From: an uncultured Methanobrevibacter sp.
GTDB lineage: Archaea > Methanobacteriota > Methanobacteria > Methanobacteriales > Methanobacteriaceae
DNA length: 8,401 bases
NCBI GenBank assembly: GCA_946611495.1
Contig: CAMODR010000040.1
Span: 1-8,401 of the forward strand
Direction of reading: 5' to 3'
Shown: positions 1-5,943 of the stretch, in pieces
Layout: each line of letters opens with the position of its first letter
Numbering within the stretch: position 1 is the stretch's first letter
Position numbers and translations under genes: made by a program
The notes under the pieces: generated by a model
Seen by the model: the letters and a program-made list of their open reading frames with translations, nothing else
Databases searched by the model: none
What the model was told of the DNA's origin: nothing

Positions 1-2996
1 GAGACTATAGCCTCAGCATATAATGCATAGACCCTATGCTTTAGAGACTTATATGCAAGAACATTACCATATTTCTTAATGGACTTGTATTCTCCGGACT
101 GCTTTTGGCGGCCAAGAAGCTTTTTGATTTTGTCCTTAGTGGAGCTTGCAATATACTGGTTTTCCATATGCCTAATATTATTGAAATGGCTTGTAGACTG
201 CTCAAGAGTAAAGTACTTCTTGATCTTTCTGTTATCAATAGTCTTAATTCTTCTTCGACGAAGGAAAAACTTAGAGATTCTATAGCGAATATATTTCAAT
301 AGATAGACAAACCTATTTTCACCTAAGGTCTTTGATATGTCAAAGTCATTGATGGCATCATAATAATTGAATCCCTTTGAGAAGTTTTCCTCCTCATCAC
401 GGAGACGAACCTTATCTCTGATACTGGTTTCCTTCACATTGGTTTTAATATCATCATACTTGCTGTCAAACTTATTTTCCATATTATTAAGGAAATTATG
501 ATACTTCTTGTCCAATTTTCTATCGAATCTTTCAATGAAGCCAAATTTAGAGTATGCATTCTTTCTAAAGTCAGATGAAAATTCCAAGTCATCATCAAAT
601 TGAGAGCTCACTTGACTTTTTCTATTTTCTATGCCAAGATCTAAACTTTCAGATTCTAAATCATCATCTAAACTTCCAGATTCCAAATCAGAAGCGCCTC
701 TTAATCCTAAGTGCTCATTTAAATAATCGTCAAAACTGGTCTCATCATCAAAATTATTAGAATCCAATCCTAAAGATCCATTTTTAATAAACTTGACACG
801 TGTATTCTCCTCTGCAGGCTTAGACTTTCGAATATTCCTCAAAGAACCAAACAAATCTTTTATAAGACCAATAAGTCTTATGTCCTTACCTTCAAATAGC
901 TCATGCCCATAAGGGTAACGGCGAGTTGAAACAAGGCCCTCATCAAGAGCCAATAATTTATTATAGTCATCAAGATCAAGCTTATCCATCTTATTTACAG
1001 ACTTAAATAGCTGAATACCATTGTCATCTGCAGTGTACGGCAAGTCCATGAATATCCATATTCTCTTATTTCTATAGAAAGGATATAGCACATAATACAA
1101 GGCACGAAGAAGAATTCCTGTTCTCCAGCCTTCCTGCCTATCTGTAAGGATAGATGCAAGGGTAACCAATTCCAATTTAAAGTGCTTATAGGCAGACCTA
1201 TTAGATATGACAATATTATCTCCATTGTCAATGATAAGATGATTCTTGGAAAGCATATAGTTAGATATTCGGCTTAAGCGGGAAGTGTGATTATAATCAA
1301 TCAGCATGTCACCTGAAAAGATCATGTCGTGATGATTTATATTTTCAAAGGAGTCTTCCTTAGGCTCCTCTATTCCCAAGTCACCGCAAACACCATTCAA
1401 GCTATTGAAGCTTGTCCTGAATGACACACGACTTGGATTATCCCCAATAGGTATTGAAACCTCAAAGTTATTAATGAAACCGTAATTGAAGTTAAGGGAA
1501 AGGTTGGTGCGCTGAGGATATTCTATTCTTTTAGCCTTTATCTCATGCTCAAGGACATGTGAGCTGTCCTTTCCTATTTCGCTTACAACTGCATATATGT
1601 CAAAGTCCTGATTGTAGAAGCTTGTTATCATACCTGATATGTAAAGCTCTTTTCTATCACTAGCAGTATCTTCATTATCATTTTCACTTAAGTTAACAGA
1701 ATCATCAGCATAATCACTTTCACCTAAGTCAAGAGAGGAATAAAATCCTCCTCTTTTTAAATTAGTTTTAGACTTAATATTTCGAACTTCTACAATATCA
1801 AGATATACTTTATTTAACTCTAACTCTTGAATAATAAAAGATAGTTCATTTTTTCCAATAAATGGTATAAGGTTACCAATGTGTGAATAATAATTTTCTT
1901 CAATTTGTTTGAAATTAAAGGTTTTCTCATCCAGATAATCCCACTTGAAGTATTTGATAAGAAGTATATGAACCTTGAGAATGGATGGAATTGACCTTTG
2001 CTTGATAATTACCTTATCCCCAATGTAGAATAGAATAGCTATGAGCCTATCATATAGTCTTGTAAGCTCATCAAGGTTTAATATATGATCCACTTGCCTA
2101 ATCTCCATAATCCATTGAAGGTCATACATGATTACATATTGGATGAATTTAGGAACCTTTCCATACAATCCAAGTGAATCGTTTATAAGGCGAATCATAT
2201 AGTTTTTGACCCTTGTAGTGTAATATGACTTGTCATTTGCTGAATCTGATATGAGAGAGTTGCTTTCGCTTGCCTTTTTCCTATAATAGTATGTGCAGTT
2301 TGACAATACTCCAAGAAGCGGGTTTCTAAGAAGCATCTGATTAATGAGAAGTGCATCTTCAGAAACTGACAGGCTTTCATTGAAGACCATTGGAATGTAA
2401 GTCTTATCAATAATGGAACCATCATTATAGACCTCAGAAACAGATTCTCGATATGGGGAAGGATAATGGTTATAGACGCTAGACTTGATTATTTCCCTTC
2501 TAAAAAAAGCAGACGCAGAGGACAGTTGAATAGATTCAGGATCTTCTAGAAGATTTAAGACCCCGGTGCCCCTAAACTTATAGTTTAATGGATGGTCTCC
2601 ACGCTTAGCTCCAAAGAACTTGATAGGAATTGATGCCATATCCACATGAACAAAGTCGTCAAAGAATAAGTCTACACGCTCAAAGGTCTTTTTGGATACA
2701 TAGTCATCACTGTCTAGGAAGTTTATGATCTCTCCTTCAGCATAATAAAGACCTATGTTACGGGTGTGTGCAGGGCCACAGTTGACCTTGTTGTTGATTA
2801 GGACTATATTGTCTGGATATTTTGTGATATATTCCTTACAGACAGCTTCAGTGTTATCTGTACTTGCATCGTTTACGATAATAACTTGGATATTTTCCTT
2901 AAAGTCCAGACTCTGGTCGATTAAGGAGTCTAAAGCCTGTTTGATATATGCTCCAGAGTTATAAGCTGCCATGACAACTGAGAATCTAAATTCCAA
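1..2996 (-). CDS. Large GT2 glycosyltransferase fused to an interrupted TagF-like (CDP-glycerol glycerophosphotransferase) domain; C-terminus beyond the left edge
   Basis: The frame stays open for 998 codons from TTG at 2996 to the window edge, so the gene is 3'-truncated here. Residues 4-240 are a GT-A family 2 glycosyltransferase: SVVMAAYNSG at 6-15, nucleotide-binding VNDAS at 41-45, metal-binding DSDD at 95-98 and a catalytic-base-type ED at 213-214. Residues 281-600 form a linker shared with the paralogue at 6998 (VPKFIQY at 281-287, LYISG further on). A TagF-like domain (PF04464 type) begins near 644 with RIWIFMD..ADDNGIQLF, and a typical continuation (YGNVLAYKSLKHRVYALYAE) appears only at 976-995, after about 290 hydrophilic residues. 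The probable role is cytoplasmic, membrane-associated transfer of sugar and possibly polyol-phosphate units to a surface polymer; donor and acceptor are unknown. The TTG start is chosen because no ATG or GTG lies between the in-frame stop at 3036-3038 and the GT2 motif, and AGGGGA precedes it. Composition is clearly GC-richer than the rest of the window. GT2 is secure; TagF function is likely but unproven. Confidence 0.88.
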   Translation of the reverse strand, partial: MEFRFSVVMAAYNSGAYIKQALDSLIDQSLDFKENIQVIIVNDASTDNTEAVCKEYITKYPDNIVLINNKVNCGPAHTRNIGLYYAEGEIINFLDSDDYVSKKTFERVDLFFDDFVHVDMASIPIKFFGAKRGDHPLNYKFRGTGVLNLLEDPESIQLSSASAFFRREIIKSSVYNHYPSPYRESVSEVYNDGSIIDKTYIPMVFNESLSVSEDALLINQMLLRNPLLGVLSNCTYYYRKKASESNSLISDSANDKSYYTTRVKNYMIRLINDSLGLYGKVPKFIQYVIMYDLQWIMEIRQVDHILNLDELTRLYDRLIAILFYIGDKVIIKQRSIPSILKVHILLIKYFKWDYLDEKTFNFKQIEENYYSHIGNLIPFIGKNELSFIIQELELNKVYLDIVEVRNIKSKTNLKRGGFYSSLDLGESDYADDSVNLSENDNEDTASDRKELYISGMITSFYNQDFDIYAVVSEIGKDSSHVLEHEIKAKRIEYPQRTNLSLNFNYGFINNFEVSIPIGDNPSRVSFRTSFNSLNGVCGDLGIEEPKEDSFENINHHDMIFSGDMLIDYNHTSRLSRISNYMLSKNHLIIDNGDNIVISNRSAYKHFKLELVTLASILTDRQEGWRTGILLRALYYVLYPFYRNKRIWIFMDLPYTADDNGIQLFKSVNKMDKLDLDDYNKLLALDEGLVSTRRYPYGHELFEGKDIRLIGLIKDLFGSLRNIRKSKPAEENTRVKFIKNGSLGLDSNNFDDETSFDDYLNEHLGLRGASDLESGSLDDDLESESLDLGIENRKSQVSSQFDDDLEFSSDFRKNAYSKFGFIERFDRKLDKKYHNFLNNMENKFDSKYDDIKTNVKETSIRDKVRLRDEEENFSKGFNYYDAINDFDISKTLGENRFVYLLKYIRYRISKFFLRRRRIKTIDNRKIKKYFTLEQSTSHFNNIRHMENQYIASSTKDKIKKLLGRQKQSGEYKSIKKYGNVLAYKSLKHRVYALYAEAIV
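99..983 (-). other. Hydrophilic insertion splitting the TagF-like domain of the left gene
   Basis: These bases encode about residues 672-966 of the left gene, between ADDNGIQLF (657-664) and GEYKSIKKYGNVLAYKSLKH (968-987). In family members as I know them, these two blocks are separated by only a few tens of residues. The segment is highly charged: 739-800 is rich in Asp, Glu, Ser and Leu, 800-960 is mixed Lys/Asp/Asn with helix-like character, and RRRR stands at 913-916. I recognise no domain in it. The boundaries are approximate, and the spacing comparison is from memory of the family, not an alignment. Confidence 0.6.
636..689 (-). repeat. Two 27-bp in-frame tandem repeats encoding DLES(G/E)SLD units
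   Basis: Two adjacent nine-residue units, DLESGSLDD (residues 770-778) and DLESESLDL (779-787), lie in the acidic part of the insertion. The codons are nearly identical, with a few third-base changes and one G/E replacement, so this is a real DNA duplication and not only a composition bias. Looser relatives (GSLGLDSNNFDDE, 740-752) lie just upstream, suggesting growth of a low-complexity acidic segment by repeat slippage. Confidence 0.7.
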
Positions 2997-3002
2997 ATTA
3001 TT

Positions 3003-3010
3003 ATCCCCTA
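3003..3010 (-). promoter_or_regulatory. Ribosome-binding site fixing the TTG start of the left gene
   Basis: On the minus strand the sequence reads TAGGGGAT followed by AATAAT and then TTG at 2996. The AGGGGA core matches the site in front of glmS and of the right-hand GT2 gene, at a similar distance. It is the main argument for a TTG start, because the in-frame upstream segment contains no ATG or GTG. Confidence 0.7.
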
Positions 3011-3027
3011 TATGATTATTTTTGTAA

Positions 3028-3115
3028 AGTTTAAACTAATTGATATAGTTTATTTTATAATATATTTCTATTTTTAAAAATATAAATGTATAGTTTAAAT
3101 TAGAAAGAAAGTTTA
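3028..3115. repeat. Four AGTTTA motifs, one inside a perfect AGTTTAAACT palindrome
   Basis: AGTTTA occurs at 3028-3033, 3047-3052, 3092-3097 and 3110-3115. The first lies within the 10-bp perfect palindrome AGTTTAAACT (3028-3037). A second perfect palindrome, TATTTTTAAAAATA, lies at 3069-3082. The motifs flank the predicted box A of the minus-strand gene, so an operator is conceivable. The background is so AT-rich that chance occurrence is also plausible. Confidence 0.3.
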
Positions 3116-3187
3116 TAAAAAGATAATAATATATATTTTAAGATACAAAATTATTAATAATTTTAAATAATTAATTTAAAAATAATT

Positions 3188-3193
3188 AGGTGA
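3188..3193 (+). promoter_or_regulatory. Ribosome-binding site fixing the TTG start at 3199
   Basis: AGGTGA, five bases before TTG at 3199, complements the 3' end of archaeal 16S rRNA well. No in-frame ATG lies at a comparable distance, and the hydrophobic segment begins only seven residues after this TTG, so the start is well supported. Confidence 0.75.
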
Positions 3194-3198
3194 CATAA

Positions 3199-3759
3199 TT
3201 GGATGATTTAAAAAAGTTATATGCTTTACTTGCAGTTTTAATTGTCATATATGTAGGTGTTAACTTCTCATACAATGGTTTAGATACTATAAATAGTTTA
3301 AGTCATGTTAATTTGGATGTGGGATTATCCATTGGAGAAAATGATGAAAACAGCATAGTAGTTGGCAACAGTTCATTTACAAAAATAAAAGATTTTAAAG
3401 AAAAAAACGTTTCTGAAAAGGAAATTAGTTTACATAATTCTGATAAAAATATGACAATAAATGTAGTTCAAGTAGTTGACTATAGAACTTTAAAAGATAT
3501 TGTTAGCCAAGTAGTTAGCGTAAATGAAAATATCACATCTAATCAAACAATTACTCAAAATGGCATAACTGCATATTTCTTATATGAAGAAAATGTAGAA
3601 ACTTATAATGCTATAATTTACTTCAATAAAAATAATGAAAATTATTTAATAAAGGCTAATAATATTAGTTATAGTGATAGTGATTACTTTATAAATACTT
3701 GTAAAGACATTATTAATTCTATGAAATCTAATGGAAATATTAATTATAGCAGATACTAG
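3199..3759 (+). CDS. Small membrane-anchored, probably extracytoplasmic protein of unknown function, rich in N-glycosylation sequons
   Basis: This 186-residue protein has one N-terminal hydrophobic segment (about residues 7-21, LYALLAVLIVIYVGV) with Lys5-Lys6 before it. That pattern fits a membrane anchor or uncleaved signal, with the remainder outside. The remainder is hydrophilic and Asn/Ser/Thr-rich with alternating beta-type stretches (TINVVQVV, TAYFLYE, AIIYFNK), consistent with a small globular domain such as those common in hypothetical surface proteins of Methanobrevibacter. I do not recognise a named family. Eight N-X-S/T sequons are present (Asn22, 57, 70, 84, 111, 115, 155, 182), and a single cysteine at 168. 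The TTG start follows AGGTGA. The gene stands alone, divergent from the left glycosyltransferase gene and convergent with glmS, followed by three oligo-T repeats. A substrate or partner cannot be inferred. Confidence 0.8.
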   Translation: MDDLKKLYALLAVLIVIYVGVNFSYNGLDTINSLSHVNLDVGLSIGENDENSIVVGNSSFTKIKDFKEKNVSEKEISLHNSDKNMTINVVQVVDYRTLKDIVSQVVSVNENITSNQTITQNGITAYFLYEENVETYNAIIYFNKNNENYLIKANNISYSDSDYFINTCKDIINSMKSNGNINYSRY

Positions 3760-3773
3760 AAAAATCCTTAATA

Positions 3774-3927
3774 AAAATTTTCTCTCTTTTTTCTTTATTT
3801 AATACAGTTCTATTATAATTTCTTAAAATTTTCTCTCTTTTTTCTTTATTTAATACAGTTCTGATTATAATTTCTTAAAATTTTCTCTCTTTTTTCTTTA
3901 TTTAATACAGTTCTATTATAATTTCTT
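3774..3927. repeat. Three tandem 51/52-bp repeats with oligo-T tracts in the convergent intergenic region
   Basis: Copies lie at 3774-3824 (51 bp), 3825-3876 (52 bp) and 3877-3927 (51 bp). Copies 1 and 3 are identical base for base. Copy 2 differs only by an extra G at 3863. Each unit starts AAAATTTTCTCTC, continues with six Ts, then CTTTATTTAATACAGTTC and an AT-rich tail. A few As after 3927 would be the start of a fourth unit. Such identity in non-coding DNA implies recent duplication or homogenisation. There is no spacer, no dyad symmetry and no open reading frame, so it is neither a CRISPR array nor a hairpin element. Confidence 0.95.
3778..3799 (+). terminator. Oligo-T terminator-like tract after the 186-residue protein gene
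   Basis: The first repeat unit places a pyrimidine tract with T4, T6 and T3 runs about 20 bases after the stop codon at 3757-3759. The same tract recurs at 3829-3850 and 3881-3902. Archaeal transcription termination uses oligo-T in the non-template strand without an obligatory hairpin, so this is a plausible, triplicated terminator for the plus-strand transcript. Confidence 0.5.
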
Positions 3928-3949
3928 AAAAACATAAATAATTTTTATT

Positions 3950-3970
3950 TAACATTAAAATTTAAAAAAG
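3950..3970 (-). terminator. Possible oligo-T terminator of glmS
   Basis: On the minus strand, a T6 run followed by AAATTTTAATG begins about 13 bases after the glmS stop codon (3983-3985). No hairpin is evident. The position and the U-rich transcript suit archaeal termination, but such tracts are common in this AT-rich DNA. Confidence 0.35.
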
Positions 3971-3982
3971 AAATGAAATAAA

Positions 3983-5848
3983 TTATTCTACTGTAACACA
4001 TTTTGCCAAATTTTTAGGTTTATCTGGATTTAAATTTCGCGCTACAGAAACATAATAACTTAATAATTGAAGTGGAACAATATAAACAAGAGGTGCAATT
4101 AATTCATCAACTTCACTATTAATTAAAAAGTTATAATCAGATTTAGAAATTAAGTCTTCATCTCCTATTGCTCCAATTCCAATGATACTTGCGCCTCTTG
4201 CCTTAACTTCTTCTAAGTTACTCATTATCTTTCTATGATCCCTTCCTGGAGGAGCAAGAACTACAACTGGCACATCATCATCAATTAAAGCAATAGGACC
4301 ATGTTTTAATTCCCCACCCGCATAAGCCTCGGCATGTATATATGAAATTTCCTTAAGTTTTAAAGCTCCTTCCAATGCAATAGAATAAGAATAGCCTCGT
4401 CCAATGAAAAACATATCTTCCACATGTCTGAAATTATTTTTCAAACCTTTATAAGCATGAGGCATACTAAGAATAGGTTTAATATATTTTGGGACTTTAC
4501 TTAATTTTTTAAATTTATTAGAAAAATGTTTAATAATATCTTCTTTTGCTAAAACTTCTTCAATATACCTTGGAACATCATATAATTTTTCAATAAGGTT
4601 TTCATTATCCCCCAATAGTGAAGCCAATAGATAAATAGCCACAAGTTGACCAATATATGTTTTAGTAGCTGCAACACCTATTTCAGGCCCTGCTTGAGTA
4701 TAAATTGTATAATCAGCACGCCTTGTAGCAGAACTACCCCTCACATTAACTATAGCCAAAGTCTTAGAAGATTTATTTGCAATGTCTAATGCTTTAAGAG
4801 TATCAGCAGTCTCACCAGATTGAGAAATAAATATTACCAAAGTCTTCTCATTTAAAGAAGATGCAGAATATTTAAATTCAGAAGCCAACAACACTTCTGT
4901 TTGAATTTCTGCAAGAGATTCAATAAGATATTTTCCAGTTAAGGACGCATGATAAGAGGTTCCACAAGCTACAAAAAGAACTTTATTTATATCTTCTTTA
5001 ATTTCATCAACAATAAATTGGACATTATCTTTTTCATTTAAAGTATTCCTTATTGTTGTTGACTGTTCATTAATTTCTTTTATCATAAAATGAGGAAAAC
5101 CCTCTTTTTCGGCCATATCTGGACTCCATTGAATAACTTCCACATCTTTACCAATTAAATTATCATTCTCATCTAAAAAACTTACTCCATCTTCATCAAG
5201 AATAACCAGTTCATCTTTTTCAAGATATGCAATATTATTGGTATATTTTAGAATAGCAGGAGAATCAGAAGCTATAAAATATTCCTCTTCACCAATCCCT
5301 ACAATAAGTGGACTGTCTTTACGAGTAGCAACTATACGATTCGGTTCAGATACAGATATGGCTGCAAGTGCATATGCACCTTCAATGACATTTATTACTT
5401 TACGTACCGCTTGTGTTAAATCCAAGCCAGTTTTCATATATTTGTCAATTAAATTAGGAATAACTTCAGTATCAGTATCCGATACAAAATCATATCCTTC
5501 GCTTTCAAGTTCTTTTTTTATAGATAAGTAATTTTCAATGATTCCATTATGCACCACTGCAATAGTCCCATCATTATTAAGATGAGGATGAGAATTAACT
5601 TTGCTTGGATCGCCATGAGTAGCCCATCTAACATGAGCAATACCATAAGTTCCATCCAAATCTTTTAAATCCAACTTTGCATCAACTTCTGCAACCTTTC
5701 CAGCATCTTTTTTAAGATTAATTTTATTATTATGCCCAGTAGCTAGCCCAATTGAATCATATCCTCTATATTCAAGTTTAGATATAGAATCAAATAAGAT
5801 AGGGGCAACTTCTTTATTTTTTAATACACAACCAACAATTCCACACAT
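3983..5848 (-). CDS. glmS: Glutamine--fructose-6-phosphate aminotransferase (isomerising), GlmS
   Basis: This 621-residue cytoplasmic enzyme converts fructose-6-phosphate and glutamine to glucosamine-6-phosphate and glutamate, the entry step to UDP-GlcNAc. The N-terminal class II glutaminase domain (1-240) has the nucleophile Cys2 in MCGIVG, RWATHG at 74-79, HNG at 100-102 and DTEVI at 126-130. The first SIS domain has CGTSYHA (295-301), SQSGETADT (342-350) and GVAATKTY (391-398). The second has GRGYSYSIALEGALKLKE (483-500), GELKHGP (512-518) and the conserved tail NLAKCVTVE. By position, Lys497, Glu500, His516 and Lys616 correspond to the E. coli isomerase residues Lys485, Glu488, His504 and Lys603. 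A start seven codons upstream (5869) is possible, but AGGGGA precedes 5848, and only this start exposes Cys2 as the N-terminal nucleophile after Met removal. The gene lies 95 bp downstream of the epimerase on the same strand. The inter-SIS linker seems to contain a 27-residue duplication. Confidence 0.98.
   Translation of the reverse strand: MCGIVGCVLKNKEVAPILFDSISKLEYRGYDSIGLATGHNNKINLKKDAGKVAEVDAKLDLKDLDGTYGIAHVRWATHGDPSKVNSHPHLNNDGTIAVVHNGIIENYLSIKKELESEGYDFVSDTDTEVIPNLIDKYMKTGLDLTQAVRKVINVIEGAYALAAISVSEPNRIVATRKDSPLIVGIGEEEYFIASDSPAILKYTNNIAYLEKDELVILDEDGVSFLDENDNLIGKDVEVIQWSPDMAEKEGFPHFMIKEINEQSTTIRNTLNEKDNVQFIVDEIKEDINKVLFVACGTSYHASLTGKYLIESLAEIQTEVLLASEFKYSASSLNEKTLVIFISQSGETADTLKALDIANKSSKTLAIVNVRGSSATRRADYTIYTQAGPEIGVAATKTYIGQLVAIYLLASLLGDNENLIEKLYDVPRYIEEVLAKEDIIKHFSNKFKKLSKVPKYIKPILSMPHAYKGLKNNFRHVEDMFFIGRGYSYSIALEGALKLKEISYIHAEAYAGGELKHGPIALIDDDVPVVVLAPPGRDHRKIMSNLEEVKARGASIIGIGAIGDEDLISKSDYNFLINSEVDELIAPLVYIVPLQLLSYYVSVARNLNPDKPKNLAKCVTVE
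4415..4576 (-). repeat. Apparent diverged 27-residue tandem duplication in the GlmS inter-SIS linker
   Basis: Residues 425-451 (VPRYIEEVL...KLSK) and 452-478 (VPKYIKPIL...HVED) begin alike, with VP(R/K)YI and a following Ile/Val-Leu, have the same length, and share helical character. Only the second copy runs into the FIGRG strand of the second SIS domain, as the single linker does in E. coli GlmS. DNA identity is low, so any duplication is old. The similarity is judged by eye and is weak after the first nine or so residues. Confidence 0.4.
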
Positions 5849-5854
5849 AAAATT

Positions 5855-5860
5855 TCCCCT
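5855..5860 (-). promoter_or_regulatory. Ribosome-binding site deciding the glmS start at 5848
   Basis: On the minus strand AGGGGA is followed by AATTTT and ATG (5848). It agrees with the other ribosome-binding sites in the window and excludes the seven-codon longer reading, whose start at 5869 lies upstream of this site. Confidence 0.85.
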
Positions 5861-5905
5861 TAAACACAATCATATTTTTTTATATCTATTTAATTTATAT
5901 TCAAC
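5861..5905 (-). promoter_or_regulatory. Possible glmS promoter in the epimerase-glmS gap
   Basis: On the minus strand the gap reads TTGAATATAAATTAAATAG followed by ATATAAAAAAATATG. The TATAAATT at 5894-5901 would place transcription start roughly 25 bases on, with a short leader before the AGGGGA. glmS may instead, or also, be read through from the epimerase gene. The element cannot be separated firmly from AT-rich background. Confidence 0.3.
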
Positions 5906-5937
5906 AAAAAAATTATAAAACATCAAAATAAAAAAGT
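5906..5937 (-). terminator. Oligo-T tracts after the epimerase gene
   Basis: Reading the minus strand after the epimerase stop (5944-5946), a T6 run (5935-5930) and a T7 run (5912-5906) follow within 40 bases. They could end or attenuate transcription from the epimerase before glmS. No hairpin is visible. Confidence 0.35.
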
Positions 5938-5943
5938 GAAATA

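Larger units (their letters stand above)
2997..3198. promoter_or_regulatory. Divergent promoter region between the left GT2/TagF gene and the 186-residue protein gene
   Basis: This 202-bp spacer is extremely AT-rich and must hold two outward-facing promoters. For the minus gene a TATA-like element on the minus strand lies at about 3051-3066 (ATATATTATAAAATA), about 60 bases before the start. For the plus gene, ATATATATTTTA at about 3129-3140 lies 60-70 bases before its TTG. Archaeal box A elements cannot be assigned firmly in such background. No small gene or RNA structure was seen. Confidence 0.45.

Noticed and set aside
1..300. Frameshift or gene end near the left edge, since other frames are open there
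   Set aside because: The frame is the same at residue 1 (2996) and at the edge, with no stop in between. The TagF-like block (YGNVLAYKSLKH) near the edge is in that frame, so the gene is intact and simply cut by the window.
995..1231. Short minus-strand open frame as a separate gene
   Set aside because: It is a shifted frame of the same strand inside the long GT2/TagF gene, has no ribosome-binding site, and the long frame carries clear family motifs. The short frames at 79-302, 575-760, 2195-2425 and 2755-2964 are rejected for the same reason.
3774..3927. CRISPR array
   Set aside because: The three repeats are directly adjacent with no unique spacers between them, have no dyad symmetry, and no cas gene is present.
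5238..5531. 97-codon plus-strand open frame
   Set aside because: It is antisense to the glutaminase domain of glmS, which is full length and intact, and it resembles no known protein.
5849..5869. Seven-codon N-terminal extension of GlmS (start at 5869)
   Set aside because: It would bury the catalytic Cys2 nucleophile, and the AGGGGA site lies between this start and the ATG at 5848, exactly where it should be for the shorter form.
5849..5943. A glmS ribozyme or riboswitch in front of glmS
   Set aside because: The gap is only 95 bases of AT-rich DNA with no G/C-rich pairing segments. The glmS ribozyme is longer and is known from Firmicutes-type bacteria, not archaea.
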